In this document: positions 6,590-15,249 of the stretch, piece by piece
How the letters are laid out: every line of letters starts with the position of its first letter
How positions within the stretch are numbered: the first letter of the stretch is position 1
DNA from: CAIYZT01 sp947461435
GTDB taxonomy: Bacteria; Pseudomonadota; Alphaproteobacteria; Rhodobacterales; Rhodobacteraceae
Length of the DNA: 64,000 nucleotides
Assembly: GCA_965284435.1 (NCBI GenBank)
Contig: OZ260083.1
Coordinates: 2,046,001 to 2,110,000 of the forward strand
Reading direction: 5' to 3'
Notes under the pieces: model-generated
Database searches by the model: none
The model's input: the letters and a program-made list of their open reading frames with translations, nothing else
What the model was told of the DNA's origin: nothing
Program-made: the position numbers and the translations under genes

Positions 6590-8497
6590 GTGCCATCGTT
6601 TTCCGGAAGTAACCTGCCCGACATCCTTTTGGGGACCACCGACAACGATACCTTGTTCGGCTGGGATCCTTTGAATGTGCCCGGTTTTCTGGGCCCCACC
6701 ACGGACAACGATTCGATCACGGGGGGGAACGGAAACGACCTGGTTCAAGGGGGCGCGGGCAACGACAGCCTGTATGGGGGAAATGACGATGACCGTCTGG
6801 AAGGGGGGACGGAAAACGATTCTGTTTCCGGCGGGGCGGGCAATGATCTGATTTATGCGGGGTCGGGCAATGACGATGTTGTCGGGGGCAGCGGCGATGA
6901 CCTTTTGGTGGGCGAGAACGGCAAGGACACGCTGAGCGGCGGCGACGGCAATGATGGTTTGACGGGGGGAGATGGGGCGGATTCGCTGGACGGCGGTTCG
7001 GGGGACGACCTGATCTTTGGCGACGCGGGCAATGACCGCCTGTTTGGCGGATCGGGCCGGGATGAGATTGCCGGAGGATCTGACGATGACCAGATCAACG
7101 GCGACAATGACAACGATTCGCTATCGGGTGACGACGGAGCCGACACCCTGACCGGGGGGAATGGCGATGACGTTTTGTCGGGGGGGATCGGCGATGATTC
7201 CCTTTTGGGCGGCGCGGGCAACGATTCCGTTTTGGGCCTTTCTGGCAGTGATCAGATCAACGGAGAGACCAACAACGATACCCTGCGCGGCGGGGACGGC
7301 GCCGATACGGTTACTGGGGGATCCGGGGATGACAAGGTGTTTGGCGATGGAAACAACGATTCCGTGCTGGGCGACGAGGGTAACGATCGGCTGTACGGGG
7401 GGCTGAACGAGGACACCCTTGGCGGCGGGGCGGGCGCGGATGTGATCTTTGGCGACGATGGCAACGATTCCGTTCTGGGCGAGGTGGGATCGGACGAAAT
7501 CTATGGCGGCAATGGCAATGACAATCTGTTCGGAGGGGATTCGGCCGACGAGATTTACGGCGATGCCGGGAACGACACGCTGACGGGCGATGAGGGGCAG
7601 AACGGTTTGTACGGCGGCGATCAGGATGACAGCATCCTCGGCGGCAGCGGCGCAGAATTGCTGCTGGGGGGCAGCGGGTACGATGTGATTCTTGGCGGCG
7701 ATGGCGCGGATTCGCTGAACGGGGGGATCGGCAACGACGAGCTGTGGGGGGAGGGCGGAAGCGATACGATCGCGGGCGGCGACGGGAACGAGACGCTGCG
7801 CGGCGGGGCGGGCGGCGACAGCATTCTGGCCGGCGCGGGGGACGATATTGTCGTGATCGAAGCCGGGGATGGCATTGATACCATCGACGGGGGCAGCGGC
7901 GTGGACTTTATGATTCTGGATCGCAGCTTGTCGGCGGAAACCTTTGTCTTTGTGCTGGGCGCGCCGGTTACCTTGGCGGACGGCACCCAAATTCGCAATA
8001 TTGAGCAGATCAGTTTCATTGGCGGCGCGGGCAATGACAATGTCACTGGCGGTGCCAAGGCCGATGGGATCGACGGCGCTGAGGGCAACGACTTTTTGGT
8101 CGGCGGTGACGGCGCGGATATTCTGATTGGCGGCACGGGCCGCGATACCTTGGGCGGCGGCGCAGGCCAAGACTGGCTGACGGGCGGAACCGGGACGGAT
8201 TTCTTCGACTTTGTCACGGATCTGGCGGCGGCCGACACGATTGTGGATTACGATCCGGCTGCCGACAAGATTCGCATCGACAATGCCATCTTCACGGGTC
8301 TGACCAAAGGCGCGCTGACGGGCGGCGCTTTTGCGGAGGGCGTTTTTGCCACCGAGGCTGATGATCGCATCTTGTATGATCCCCTTACCGGTTTGCTGCG
8401 ATTTGACAGCGATGGTTTGGGCGGGGCGGCGGCCGTTGTGTTTGCGCAGATCAGCGCGGGCCTGGTCATGGGCGCGTCAGACTTTACCGTAATCTAG
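6590..8497 (+). CDS. RTX (hemolysin-type calcium-binding repeat) secreted protein
   Basis: 635 residues from GTG 6590, which has GCGAGG 8 bases before it; a TTG at 6536 is in frame but lacks a ribosome site. After a ~44-residue lead there are 42 uninterrupted nonapeptides of the GGxGxDxLx type (residues ~45-422, 6722-7855), a spacer, then 7 more (8021-8209). The tail (DFVTDLAAADTIVDYDPAAD to SAGLVMGASDFTVI) resembles RTX C-terminal type I secretion signals. Such proteins leave the cell through an ABC/MFP/TolC channel and fold on calcium outside. No enzymatic domain is visible, so an adhesin or surface-layer-like role is only a guess. No type I secretion genes lie in the window. Confidence 0.9.
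   Translation: MPSFSGSNLPDILLGTTDNDTLFGWDPLNVPGFLGPTTDNDSITGGNGNDLVQGGAGNDSLYGGNDDDRLEGGTENDSVSGGAGNDLIYAGSGNDDVVGGSGDDLLVGENGKDTLSGGDGNDGLTGGDGADSLDGGSGDDLIFGDAGNDRLFGGSGRDEIAGGSDDDQINGDNDNDSLSGDDGADTLTGGNGDDVLSGGIGDDSLLGGAGNDSVLGLSGSDQINGETNNDTLRGGDGADTVTGGSGDDKVFGDGNNDSVLGDEGNDRLYGGLNEDTLGGGAGADVIFGDDGNDSVLGEVGSDEIYGGNGNDNLFGGDSADEIYGDAGNDTLTGDEGQNGLYGGDQDDSILGGSGAELLLGGSGYDVILGGDGADSLNGGIGNDELWGEGGSDTIAGGDGNETLRGGAGGDSILAGAGDDIVVIEAGDGIDTIDGGSGVDFMILDRSLSAETFVFVLGAPVTLADGTQIRNIEQISFIGGAGNDNVTGGAKADGIDGAEGNDFLVGGDGADILIGGTGRDTLGGGAGQDWLTGGTGTDFFDFVTDLAAADTIVDYDPAADKIRIDNAIFTGLTKGALTGGAFAEGVFATEADDRILYDPLTGLLRFDSDGLGGAAAVVFAQISAGLVMGASDFTVI
6722..7855 (+). repeat. 42-unit 27-bp in-frame RTX repeat array
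   Basis: 42 consecutive 27-base units, each coding for one calcium-binding nonapeptide with no insertion or loss. Groups of units resemble each other (units 14-17 with 20-23, for example), suggesting block duplication. Confidence 0.9.
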
Positions 8498-8618
8498 GGG
8501 GACGTTTGGGCGGGGGCGGCCGCCTGTGTGAACTGGCGCAGGGCGTCTGCGCGCAGGTATCTGAGGACCTTTCCGGAAAATGCCCTATGTAGGGCAGACA
8601 GACGCATAGGAGCCGAAG

Positions 8619-9557
8619 ATGAGCTGGTCCCCCCTTCTTGACCCCACGATCCCGATCGGCGATGCCGTTGACGGGATTGACCACGTCATCATCGCGCGGG
8701 CGCGCGATCTGGGCGGTTTTGAGGTGCGCCGCGCGCTGCCTTCTGTGGCCCGGCAAATGGTGGGCCCTTTCATCTTTTTCGATCAGATGGGCCCGGCGGA
8801 ATTCTTGACGGGGCATGGGGTGGATGTGCGGCCCCATCCCCATATCGGCCTGTCCACCGTGACCTATATGATCCGAGGGCGCATCCATCATCGTGATTCC
8901 TTGGGCACGGATGCCTGGATTGCGCCGGGAGAAGTGAACCTGATGACGGCAGGGCAGGGCATTACCCATTCCGAGCGGATGGACGGCCCGGCCAGAGAGG
9001 CCCCGCAAAGCCTGTTTGGCTTGCAGACCTGGCTTGCGCTGCCCAAATCGCACGAAGACAGCGCAGCCTCGTTTCACAACAAGGGGGGGGAGGCCCTGCC
9101 CCTTCTGGAGGGCGAGGGAAAAGAGGTGCGGCTGATCCTGGGGCAGGCCTGGGGCGCGCGGGTGGCCTTGGATGTGCCCCATGAGGTGTTTTATGCCGAT
9201 GCGCGGCTGGCGCCCGGTGCCGCCTTGCCGCTGCCGGACAATCACGAAGATCGCGGGGTCTATGTGCTGGACGGGTCGGTGTCGCAGGGCGGGCAAAGCT
9301 ATGAGGCGGGAACGATGCTGATTTTCCGCCCTGGTGACCAGATTTCGGTGCGGGCCGGGGAGCGGGGCGCGCGCATCATGGTGCTGGGGGGCGCCACGAT
9401 GGATGGGCCGCGGCATTTGTGGTGGAACTTCGTCGCCTCGTCGAAAGAGCGGATCGAGGCGGCCAAAGAGGCTTGGCGGGCGGGGGATTGGGCACATGGG
9501 CGGTTTCAGTTGCCGCCGGGGGATCGAGAAGAGTTCATCCCTGCGCCCGATCGGTGA
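8619..9557 (+). CDS. Pirin family protein
   Basis: 312 residues in two cupin halves. The N-terminal half shows the pirin metal site region (DQMGPAEFLTGHGVDVRPHP, HIGLSTVTYMIRG with nearby HH, then QGITHSE); the C-terminal half has the pirin_C pattern (VYVLDGSVSQGG). Pirins are iron-binding cytoplasmic proteins; some oxidise quercetin, others modulate partners, so the role here is open. ATG 8619 is preceded by AGGAGCCGAAG. It stands alone between the RTX gene and the tRNA-Asp pair. Confidence 0.9.
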   Translation: MSWSPLLDPTIPIGDAVDGIDHVIIARARDLGGFEVRRALPSVARQMVGPFIFFDQMGPAEFLTGHGVDVRPHPHIGLSTVTYMIRGRIHHRDSLGTDAWIAPGEVNLMTAGQGITHSERMDGPAREAPQSLFGLQTWLALPKSHEDSAASFHNKGGEALPLLEGEGKEVRLILGQAWGARVALDVPHEVFYADARLAPGAALPLPDNHEDRGVYVLDGSVSQGGQSYEAGTMLIFRPGDQISVRAGERGARIMVLGGATMDGPRHLWWNFVASSKERIEAAKEAWRAGDWAHGRFQLPPGDREEFIPAPDR

Positions 9558-9641
9558 AAATTCGCGCCTTCTTGCTTGACGCGGCTTGGCCCCTTGCGTA
9601 ATACCCCCCCACGCCAAGGCTGACGCTTTGGATTGCTTCGC

Positions 9642-9718
9642 GCGGTGGTAGCTCAGTTGGTTAGAGTACCGGCCTGTCACGCCGGGGGTCGCGGGTTCGA
9701 GCCCCGTCCACCGCGCCA
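9642..9718 (+). tRNA. tRNA-Asp (anticodon GUC), copy 1
   Basis: 77 bases with CCA. Acceptor GCGGTGG pairs with CCACCGC; loop CTGTCAC in stem CCGGC/GCCGG gives anticodon GTC. Confidence 0.95.
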
Positions 9719-9755
9719 TGCAATTCAAAGACGCAAAGCCCAAACGATAAAGCGC

Positions 9756-9832
9756 GCGGTGGTAGCTCAGTTGGTTAGAGTACCGGCCTGTCACGCCGGG
9801 GGTCGCGGGTTCGAGCCCCGTCCACCGCGCCA
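9756..9832 (+). tRNA. tRNA-Asp (anticodon GUC), copy 2
   Basis: Identical in all 77 bases to copy 1, starting 114 bases downstream; the 37-base spacer is unrelated to the sequence upstream of copy 1 apart from a few bases. Probably one transcript. Confidence 0.95.
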
Positions 9833-9891
9833 CTTTATCCCATATGCATTAATTTGAATGTATGATACCGCAAGGAAACCTTGGAGGTATC

Positions 9892-10113
9892 ATGTCATTT
9901 TTGGATCAAATCCCGCTGAATATTTTGATCATTGCGTGTCTGACGCTGGGGCTTGCGCCCTTTGTGCCCGAGCCGCATGTTCTGGAAAAACTGAAGATGC
10001 TCATGGCGGGCACGCTGATCAAACCGGTCGATATCGCCGATTTGTTGATGCATGCCGCGCCCTTTGCTCTGCTCGCCGCCAAGCTGGCCCGCGCCAGTTT
10101 TCGCGCCGGGTAA
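9892..10113 (+). CDS. Small membrane protein, conserved type
   Basis: 73 residues from the ATG behind TTGGAGGTATC, a good ribosome site; an earlier in-frame ATG at 9862 has none. Hydrophobic segments at about residues 9-24 (LNILIIACLTLGLAPF) and 51-63 (MHAAPFALLAAKL) flank a short charged stretch (EPHVLEKLKMLMAG). It resembles short proteobacterial proteins often labelled 'RND transporter', which is not evidence of transport. No operon partner is clear: the next gene is on the other strand. Confidence 0.65.
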   Translation: MSFLDQIPLNILIIACLTLGLAPFVPEPHVLEKLKMLMAGTLIKPVDIADLLMHAAPFALLAAKLARASFRAG

Positions 10114-10136
10114 GGGGCAACCCGCGGCAAGGCGGG

Positions 10137-10580
10137 TTACAAGGTGACGCGATATCGGATGTGGTTGTCGTTCGGTGCCAGCGTGTCATAAAGGCTGCGC
10201 GCCGTAGTGTTGTCTTGGTCGGTCAGCCAGTAAAGCCGTGTCCAGCCGCGCGATTTGGCGATGGATTTCAAATCCTCGATCAAGGCGCGGCCCACCCCTT
10301 GGCCGCGCAGGTCGGGCATGACGAACAGATCTTCCAGATAGCAATCATCGCCCACCACCCAAGATGACGGGTGGTGTTGGTACAACACGAACCCCACCAC
10401 AACCCCTTGCATCCATGCCAGCCGCAGCGACATGGGGCTGTCCGGGGACAGGATGCGTGCCCAGGTGCTGTTAGTCACCTCGGGCGGCAAGGCCATGTCG
10501 TAATGGGCTTGAAACCCCGCCCAAAGGCGGCGAAAGGCCGCCTCGTCGCGGGGGGTGGCATCGTGGATCGACAGGGTCAT
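10137..10580 (-). CDS. GNAT family N-acetyltransferase
   Basis: 147 residues from ATG 10580, which overlaps the stop of the upstream peptidase gene (ATGA), so the two are translationally coupled. The GNAT acetyl-CoA loop is seen in YLEDLFVMPDLRGQGVGRAL, followed by the helix and the RLYWLTDQDNTTARSLYDTL segment usual for the fold. Sequence character (DATPRDEAAFRRLW) is that of small-molecule or amino-group acetyltransferases; substrate unknown. Being coupled to a dipeptidase suggests a peptide or amino-acid substrate, but that is inference. Confidence 0.88.
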   Translation of the reverse strand: MTLSIHDATPRDEAAFRRLWAGFQAHYDMALPPEVTNSTWARILSPDSPMSLRLAWMQGVVVGFVLYQHHPSSWVVGDDCYLEDLFVMPDLRGQGVGRALIEDLKSIAKSRGWTRLYWLTDQDNTTARSLYDTLAPNDNHIRYRVTL

Positions 10581-11947
10581 GCCAGTTTTGCCAAAATGCG
10601 CACCCAAGACCGGATGCCTTTGTGAAAGCAGTCAAGATCATATTTTTCGTTGGGAGAATGGATCTGGTCATCGTCTCGGGCAAAGCCGATGAGCATGGCA
10701 TCCATGCCCAAGATCGTCTTGAACAGCCCGGCAATCGGAATGGAGCCGCCCGAGCCGACATAGGCCGCAGGCTTGCCCCATTCGTCGGTGAGCGCTTTGC
10801 GGGCCGCGTCAAACGCCGGATCGGCGATGGCCATGGTTCCGGCCGGTGAGGCGCCGTGCCCCTTGAATTCAACGGTACAATCGGGCGGCAGTTGATCTTG
10901 CACCCAAGTGCGAAAGGCATCGCGCAGCGCAAGGGCGTCTTGATCGCCCACCAGACGAAACGAGACCTTGGCATGGGCCTGCGCGGGCAGAACGGTCTTG
11001 AACCCGTCGCCGGTATAGCCGCCCCAGATGCCGTTCACTTCGGCTGTCGGGCGCGACCAGATCATCTCAAGCGGGGTGCGGTCATGTTCGCCGGCGGGGA
11101 CGGACAGGCCGACATCGCCCAGAAATTTGGCGTGATCAAAGGCCAGCGATTGCCACTGCGCGCGGATCGCCTCGGGCAATTCGGTGACCCCGTCGTAAAA
11201 GCCGGGAATGGTGATGCGCCCGGTGGCATCGTGCAGATTTGCAAGGATTTTCGTCAAGACGCGGATCGGGTTGATGGCGGCGCCCCCATACATGCCCGAA
11301 TGCAGATCCTTGTTTGGGCCATGGATGGTGATTTCTTCGCCCAAAAGCCCGCGCAGCATGGTGGTGATGGCGGGCGTTTCATCGTCAAACAAGCCGGTAT
11401 CGCAAATCAGGGCGATGTCGGCCCGTAACTCGGCAGCATTGTCTTTCATGAACGGCACCAGCGAGGGCGAGCCGGATTCCTCTTCGCCTTCCAGAAAGAT
11501 CGTCAGACGGCCGGGCAGGGTGCCGTGCACGGCCTTCCAGGCACGGCAGGCCTCCAGAAAGGTCATCAACTGGCCCTTGTCGTCCGAGGCGCCGCGGGCG
11601 CGGATCACGCGGCCCTTGGGGGTGTCTTGAATTTCGGGATCAAAGGGGTCGCGGTCCCACAGGGACAAAGGATCAACCGGTTGCACATCGTAGTGGCCGT
11701 AAAAGAGCAGGTGTTTGTCGCCCGTCCCGCCATGTCCGACAACCATCGGATGGCCGGGCGTCGGGCGCGAAGAGGCCGTGAAGCCCAGACTTTGCAGATC
11801 GGCCGCCAGCCAGTCCGCCGCGCGGTCGCAGTCGGCCTTGAAGGCCGGATCGGTGGAGATGGACGGGATGCGCAAGAGATCCATCAGCCGATCAAGGGCT
11901 TGGGGCAGATCGGCGTCTACGCGGGCAAGGACGGTGTCCAGCGACAT
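10577..11947 (-). CDS. M20 family metallopeptidase (dipeptidase)
   Basis: 456 residues. Di-zinc site motifs of M20/carnosinase-type dipeptidases are in place: His85 in YGHYDVQP, the Asp of GASDDKGQ, the GEEESGS glutamates near 155, and HSPNE near the C-terminus. The lid domain lies in the middle (LRGLLGEEITIHGPNKDLHS). It should hydrolyse dipeptides or N-acylated peptides in the cytoplasm; no signal peptide is seen. ATG 11947 follows CAGGAGTTCCC. It forms a two-gene unit with the GNAT gene downstream. Confidence 0.9.
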   Translation of the reverse strand: MSLDTVLARVDADLPQALDRLMDLLRIPSISTDPAFKADCDRAADWLAADLQSLGFTASSRPTPGHPMVVGHGGTGDKHLLFYGHYDVQPVDPLSLWDRDPFDPEIQDTPKGRVIRARGASDDKGQLMTFLEACRAWKAVHGTLPGRLTIFLEGEEESGSPSLVPFMKDNAAELRADIALICDTGLFDDETPAITTMLRGLLGEEITIHGPNKDLHSGMYGGAAINPIRVLTKILANLHDATGRITIPGFYDGVTELPEAIRAQWQSLAFDHAKFLGDVGLSVPAGEHDRTPLEMIWSRPTAEVNGIWGGYTGDGFKTVLPAQAHAKVSFRLVGDQDALALRDAFRTWVQDQLPPDCTVEFKGHGASPAGTMAIADPAFDAARKALTDEWGKPAAYVGSGGSIPIAGLFKTILGMDAMLIGFARDDDQIHSPNEKYDLDCFHKGIRSWVRILAKLA

Positions 11948-12069
11948 GGGAACTCCTGGTGCAGGCCGCGATTGTTCACGGCAAATTCAAGCCTAGGGGC
12001 AGGGCCGGGGGCTGTCCAGTGGCGCAGGCTTGCGCTAGACAGCGCAAAATGCAGCAAGGAGCGTGCGCA

Positions 12070-12465
12070 ATGCGTGTTTTGGGATGGGCGGCGATCGGTT
12101 TTGTGGGTCTTTCCGGGGTGGCCTTGGCCGAGGTGCCGACGGAAGTGTCAAAAATCAACGGCGCGAAGGTGACATTTTATGTTCAGCCCTTTCTGGATGA
12201 CACAGAGTTGGCGACGCTTCGGCTTGTGGCCACGCAAGAGCAGGCCCTGAAACTGTTTGTCCCCTCGAACGAAGGGTTCGCGGCGATTGCACTGTCACCG
12301 GATGATGGGTTCATTCGTGGGGGCAAGCCTGCGGCGTCAGCCTCGGCGATTGCCCAGATGCCCGATGCGGCATCGGCGGCGGCCAAGGCGCTGGAAACCT
12401 GCAACGCGGCGCGCACGGGCACCGCGGACTGTGTGATCGTCATGGAAATCAGCCCGCCGAAGTGA
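12070..12465 (+). CDS. Secreted hypothetical protein upstream of hemA
   Basis: 131 residues with a clear signal peptide (MRVLGWAAIGFVGLSGVALA, cleavage about residue 20). ATG 12070 has AAGGA 9 bases upstream; earlier in-frame ATGs have none. The mature part is small, Ala-rich, and contains two cysteines near the end (LETCNAARTGTADC). I do not recognise a domain. It sits just before hemA in the same direction but has its own promoter space, as the FNR box lies between the two. Confidence 0.7.
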   Translation: MRVLGWAAIGFVGLSGVALAEVPTEVSKINGAKVTFYVQPFLDDTELATLRLVATQEQALKLFVPSNEGFAAIALSPDDGFIRGGKPAASASAIAQMPDAASAAAKALETCNAARTGTADCVIVMEISPPK

Positions 12466-12541
12466 CGCGGGGCCAGACCAAGGTCGGGCGATTTGGCCCG
12501 GCGGGGGGGCGGCAAATTGCCCCCTGTTCGCCGCGCTTGTA

Positions 12542-12555
12542 TTGATCCAGATCAA
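12542..12555 (+). promoter_or_regulatory. FNR-type (FnrL) box before hemA
   Basis: TTGATCCAGATCAA matches the FNR consensus TTGAT-N4-ATCAA in every defined position. It lies 67 bases before the hemA ATG. In Rhodobacter, FnrL controls haem and bacteriochlorophyll genes including hemA under low oxygen, so oxygen control is expected here. Confidence 0.85.
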
Positions 12556-12621
12556 CGCAGGCTGCGGCCGTGCTGTGAAACACAGCCGACGGGTCAGTGC
12601 GCGCGGCGACAGGAGAACAAG

Positions 12622-13845
12622 ATGAATTACGAGGCTGGTCTGGATGCGGCCCTGTCGCAGTTGCACGGCGAAGGCCGCTATCGCACCTTCATCGACATCG
12701 AACGGCACCGGGGCGACTTTCCCCGCGCGACCTGGACGCGCCCCGATGGCACCAAGGCGCCCATCACGGTGTGGTGCGGCAATGACTATCTGGGCATGGG
12801 CCAAAACCCCGAGGTTCTGCGCGCCATGCAAGAGGCGCTTTCGGGTACTGGCGCGGGATCTGGCGGCACGCGCAACATTTCAGGCACCACGCGCCATCAC
12901 CGCGCCTTGGAAGCGGAACTGGCCGATCTGCACGCCAAAGAGGCGGCCTTGCTGTTCACGTCGGCCTATGTGGCCAATGATGCAACCTTGTCGACCCTGC
13001 CAAAGCTGTTCCCGGGGCTGATCATCTATTCGGATGCCTTGAACCACGCGTCCATGATCGAAGGGGTGCGGCGCAATGGGGGGGGCAAGCGTATTTTCCG
13101 CCACAATGATGTGGCCCATCTGCGCGCGCTGCTGCAGGCCGATGATCCGGCGCTGCCAAAACTGATCGCCTTTGAATCGATTTATTCGATGGATGGTGAC
13201 TTTGGGCCGATCGCGCAGATCTGCGATCTGGCCGAGGAATTCGGCGCGCTGACCTATATCGACGAGGTGCATGCCGTGGGCATGTATGGCCCGCGCGGCG
13301 CCGGGGTGGCAGAGCGTGATGGGCAGATGGGGCGCATCGATATCATCAACGGCACGCTAGCCAAGGCCTATGGTGTCTTTGGCGGTTATATCGCGGCGTC
13401 GGCGAAAATGGTGGATGCGATTCGCTCTTATGCGCCGGGATTCATCTTTACCTCGTCCTTGCCGCCGGCTGTTGCGGCCGGTGCGGCGCAGTCTGTCAAG
13501 ATCTTGAAGACGTCCCAGCCGCTGCGCGATGCGCAGCAATTGAACGCGCGCATCTTGAAGTTGCGCCTGAAAGGACTGGGTTTGCCGATCATCGATCATG
13601 GCAGCCATATTGTTCCTGTGCATGTCGGCAATCCGGTGCATTGCAAGATGCTGTCGGATATGTTGTTGGAAAATCATGGGATTTATGCGCAGCCGATCAA
13701 TTTTCCGACCGTTCCGCGCGGAACGGAGCGGCTGCGGTTCACCCCGTCGCCCCTGCACGGCACGGCCGAAATTGACGCGCTGGTTCGGGCCATGGATTCG
13801 CTGTGGCACGAATGTGCGCTGAATCGTGCCGAGGCGTCGGCATAA
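12622..13845 (+). CDS. hemA: 5-aminolevulinate synthase
   Basis: 407 residues, the length of Rhodobacter HemA. It condenses glycine and succinyl-CoA to 5-aminolevulinate (C4 pathway), the first committed step to haem and other tetrapyrroles, with PLP bound to Lys248 in GTLAKAYG. Other alpha-oxoamine synthase marks: GAGSGGTRNISGT, SDALNHASMIEG, ESIYSMDGDFGP and YIDEVHAVGMYG. ATG 12622 follows CAGGAGAACAAG; upstream in-frame codons are inside the promoter region. Control by the FNR box is likely. Confidence 0.97.
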   Translation: MNYEAGLDAALSQLHGEGRYRTFIDIERHRGDFPRATWTRPDGTKAPITVWCGNDYLGMGQNPEVLRAMQEALSGTGAGSGGTRNISGTTRHHRALEAELADLHAKEAALLFTSAYVANDATLSTLPKLFPGLIIYSDALNHASMIEGVRRNGGGKRIFRHNDVAHLRALLQADDPALPKLIAFESIYSMDGDFGPIAQICDLAEEFGALTYIDEVHAVGMYGPRGAGVAERDGQMGRIDIINGTLAKAYGVFGGYIAASAKMVDAIRSYAPGFIFTSSLPPAVAAGAAQSVKILKTSQPLRDAQQLNARILKLRLKGLGLPIIDHGSHIVPVHVGNPVHCKMLSDMLLENHGIYAQPINFPTVPRGTERLRFTPSPLHGTAEIDALVRAMDSLWHECALNRAEASA

Positions 13846-13958
13846 GGCGAAATGGTGTAAAAAAAACCTTGCCGGAGATTGAGTTATCAACAATAGGATC
13901 ATCAAAAGATCGTGTGGGGACATGATCGATTCCGTGGGGCAGTGATGAGGGCTTTCGT

Positions 13959-15188
13959 ATGATCGGGCGGTGGGGCAAATCCACACTGCAAGAGGAGGCA
14001 AAGCCCAAGGGTTTTGACGACTTTGACATGCGTCTGGGTGACCTGATGCGCGGTGAACGCGCGACCCTGGGTAAGTCTTTGCTGGACGTTCAGCGCGAGT
14101 TGAAGATCAAGGCGACCTATGTTGCGGCCATTGAAAACGCCGATGTGGGCGCTTTTGAAACGCCGGGGTTCATTGCCGGATACGTGCGGTCTTATGCGCG
14201 CTATCTTGGGATGGAGCCGGAAGCCGCCTTTGCCCGGTTCTGCGCCGAAAGCGGATTTCAAGTGGCGCATGGCATGTCTGCGGCCGCCTCCACCGCATCG
14301 ATGGTGGCGCAGCGGGCCCGCACGTCAGGGCTTGAAAAGGGCGATCCCTTTGCCAATCCCAATGCCAGTTTTGTGCCGCGCGCGGAAAGCGCCTTTGCGC
14401 GGATCGAACCGGGGGCCGTGGGGTCTGTATCGGTTCTTTTGGCGCTGCTGATCGGTATTGGATATGGCGGCTGGTGGGTTGTGCAAGAAGTGCAGCGCGT
14501 GCAGTTAGCCCCGGTGAACGAAGCGCCCGCCGTGGTGGCCGAAATTGACCCCTTGGGCAACATCGACGGCGAGGCGACATCGGTGCGCTCTGCCCCCGAT
14601 CAGGTGGCGGATGCCGGAACGCAGGGCGTCAGCGGCGTGTCCGTGGATCCGTTGGAACTGTATCGCCCCCAAGCGCTTGAAGTTCCGGTGATGACGGCCC
14701 GCGACGGCCCGATTTCGGCGATCGATCCGCGTGTGACGGGGGCTTTGGCGCAAAGCGCATTGCCTGCCGATCCGGTAACGCCGCAAGATGTGGTGGAAGG
14801 CGATACGGTTCAGGTTCTGGCAGAAAACAAGGGCGTCGAGATCATGGCCGTGCGGCCATCCTGGGTGCGTGTTTCGGCGCTGGATGGCACGGTGATCTTT
14901 GAAAAGATCCTGGATGCGGGCGAGACTTACGCGGTTCCGGCCTTGGCGCAGGCCCCGATGCTGCGGTCGGGCAATTCTGGATCGGTCTATTTCGTGATTG
15001 ACGGCAAAACCTTTGGTCCGGCGGCACCCGGCGCGCAGGTTGTGAAGAACGTCAGTCTGGAAGCGGCGTCTTTGACGCAAACCTATGCGGCGGCAGATCC
15101 GTCGGCAGATGGCGATCTGGCAAAGTTTGTGGCCTCTTCGGAACCCGCTGTGCCCGTGTTTGATCCAACCGCGCCCATTTCGGAATAA
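13959..15188 (+). CDS. RodZ-like helix-turn-helix membrane protein
   Basis: 409 residues. An N-terminal XRE/HTH_25 domain at about 23-90 (DMRLGDLMRGERATLGKSLL, IKATYVAAIENADVGAFETP, YVRSYARYLGM), one membrane span near 150-170 (VGSVSVLLALLIGIGYGGWW) and a periplasmic C-terminal DUF4115-like domain (VQVLAENKGVEIMAVRPSWV, VYFVIDGKTFGP). This is the layout of RodZ, which links MreB filaments to the cell-wall machine; in this family lineage the gene sits upstream of ispG, as here. Whether it sets cell shape in this organism is inference. The ATG follows GATGAGGGCTTTCGT. Confidence 0.85.
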   Translation: MIGRWGKSTLQEEAKPKGFDDFDMRLGDLMRGERATLGKSLLDVQRELKIKATYVAAIENADVGAFETPGFIAGYVRSYARYLGMEPEAAFARFCAESGFQVAHGMSAAASTASMVAQRARTSGLEKGDPFANPNASFVPRAESAFARIEPGAVGSVSVLLALLIGIGYGGWWVVQEVQRVQLAPVNEAPAVVAEIDPLGNIDGEATSVRSAPDQVADAGTQGVSGVSVDPLELYRPQALEVPVMTARDGPISAIDPRVTGALAQSALPADPVTPQDVVEGDTVQVLAENKGVEIMAVRPSWVRVSALDGTVIFEKILDAGETYAVPALAQAPMLRSGNSGSVYFVIDGKTFGPAAPGAQVVKNVSLEAASLTQTYAAADPSADGDLAKFVASSEPAVPVFDPTAPISE

Positions 15189-15249
15189 TCCGGCGATTGC
15201 TCTTTGTGGCGCTGCGCCCTATTTATAGGGGGCAACCATGAGGTCAGAC

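Noticed and set aside
6722..7855. CRISPR array or non-coding satellite
   Set aside because: The 27-base periodicity is in frame, degenerate at DNA level and codes for calcium nonapeptides; there are no unique spacers.
7121..8170. 349-codon minus-strand frame opposite the RTX array
   Set aside because: Produced by the repeat sequence read backwards; alternates Ala/Ile/Val patterns with the same period and has no independent support.
9862..9891. Start of the small membrane protein at ATG 9862
   Set aside because: TTGGAGG sits just before ATG 9892; the earlier ATG has no ribosome site.
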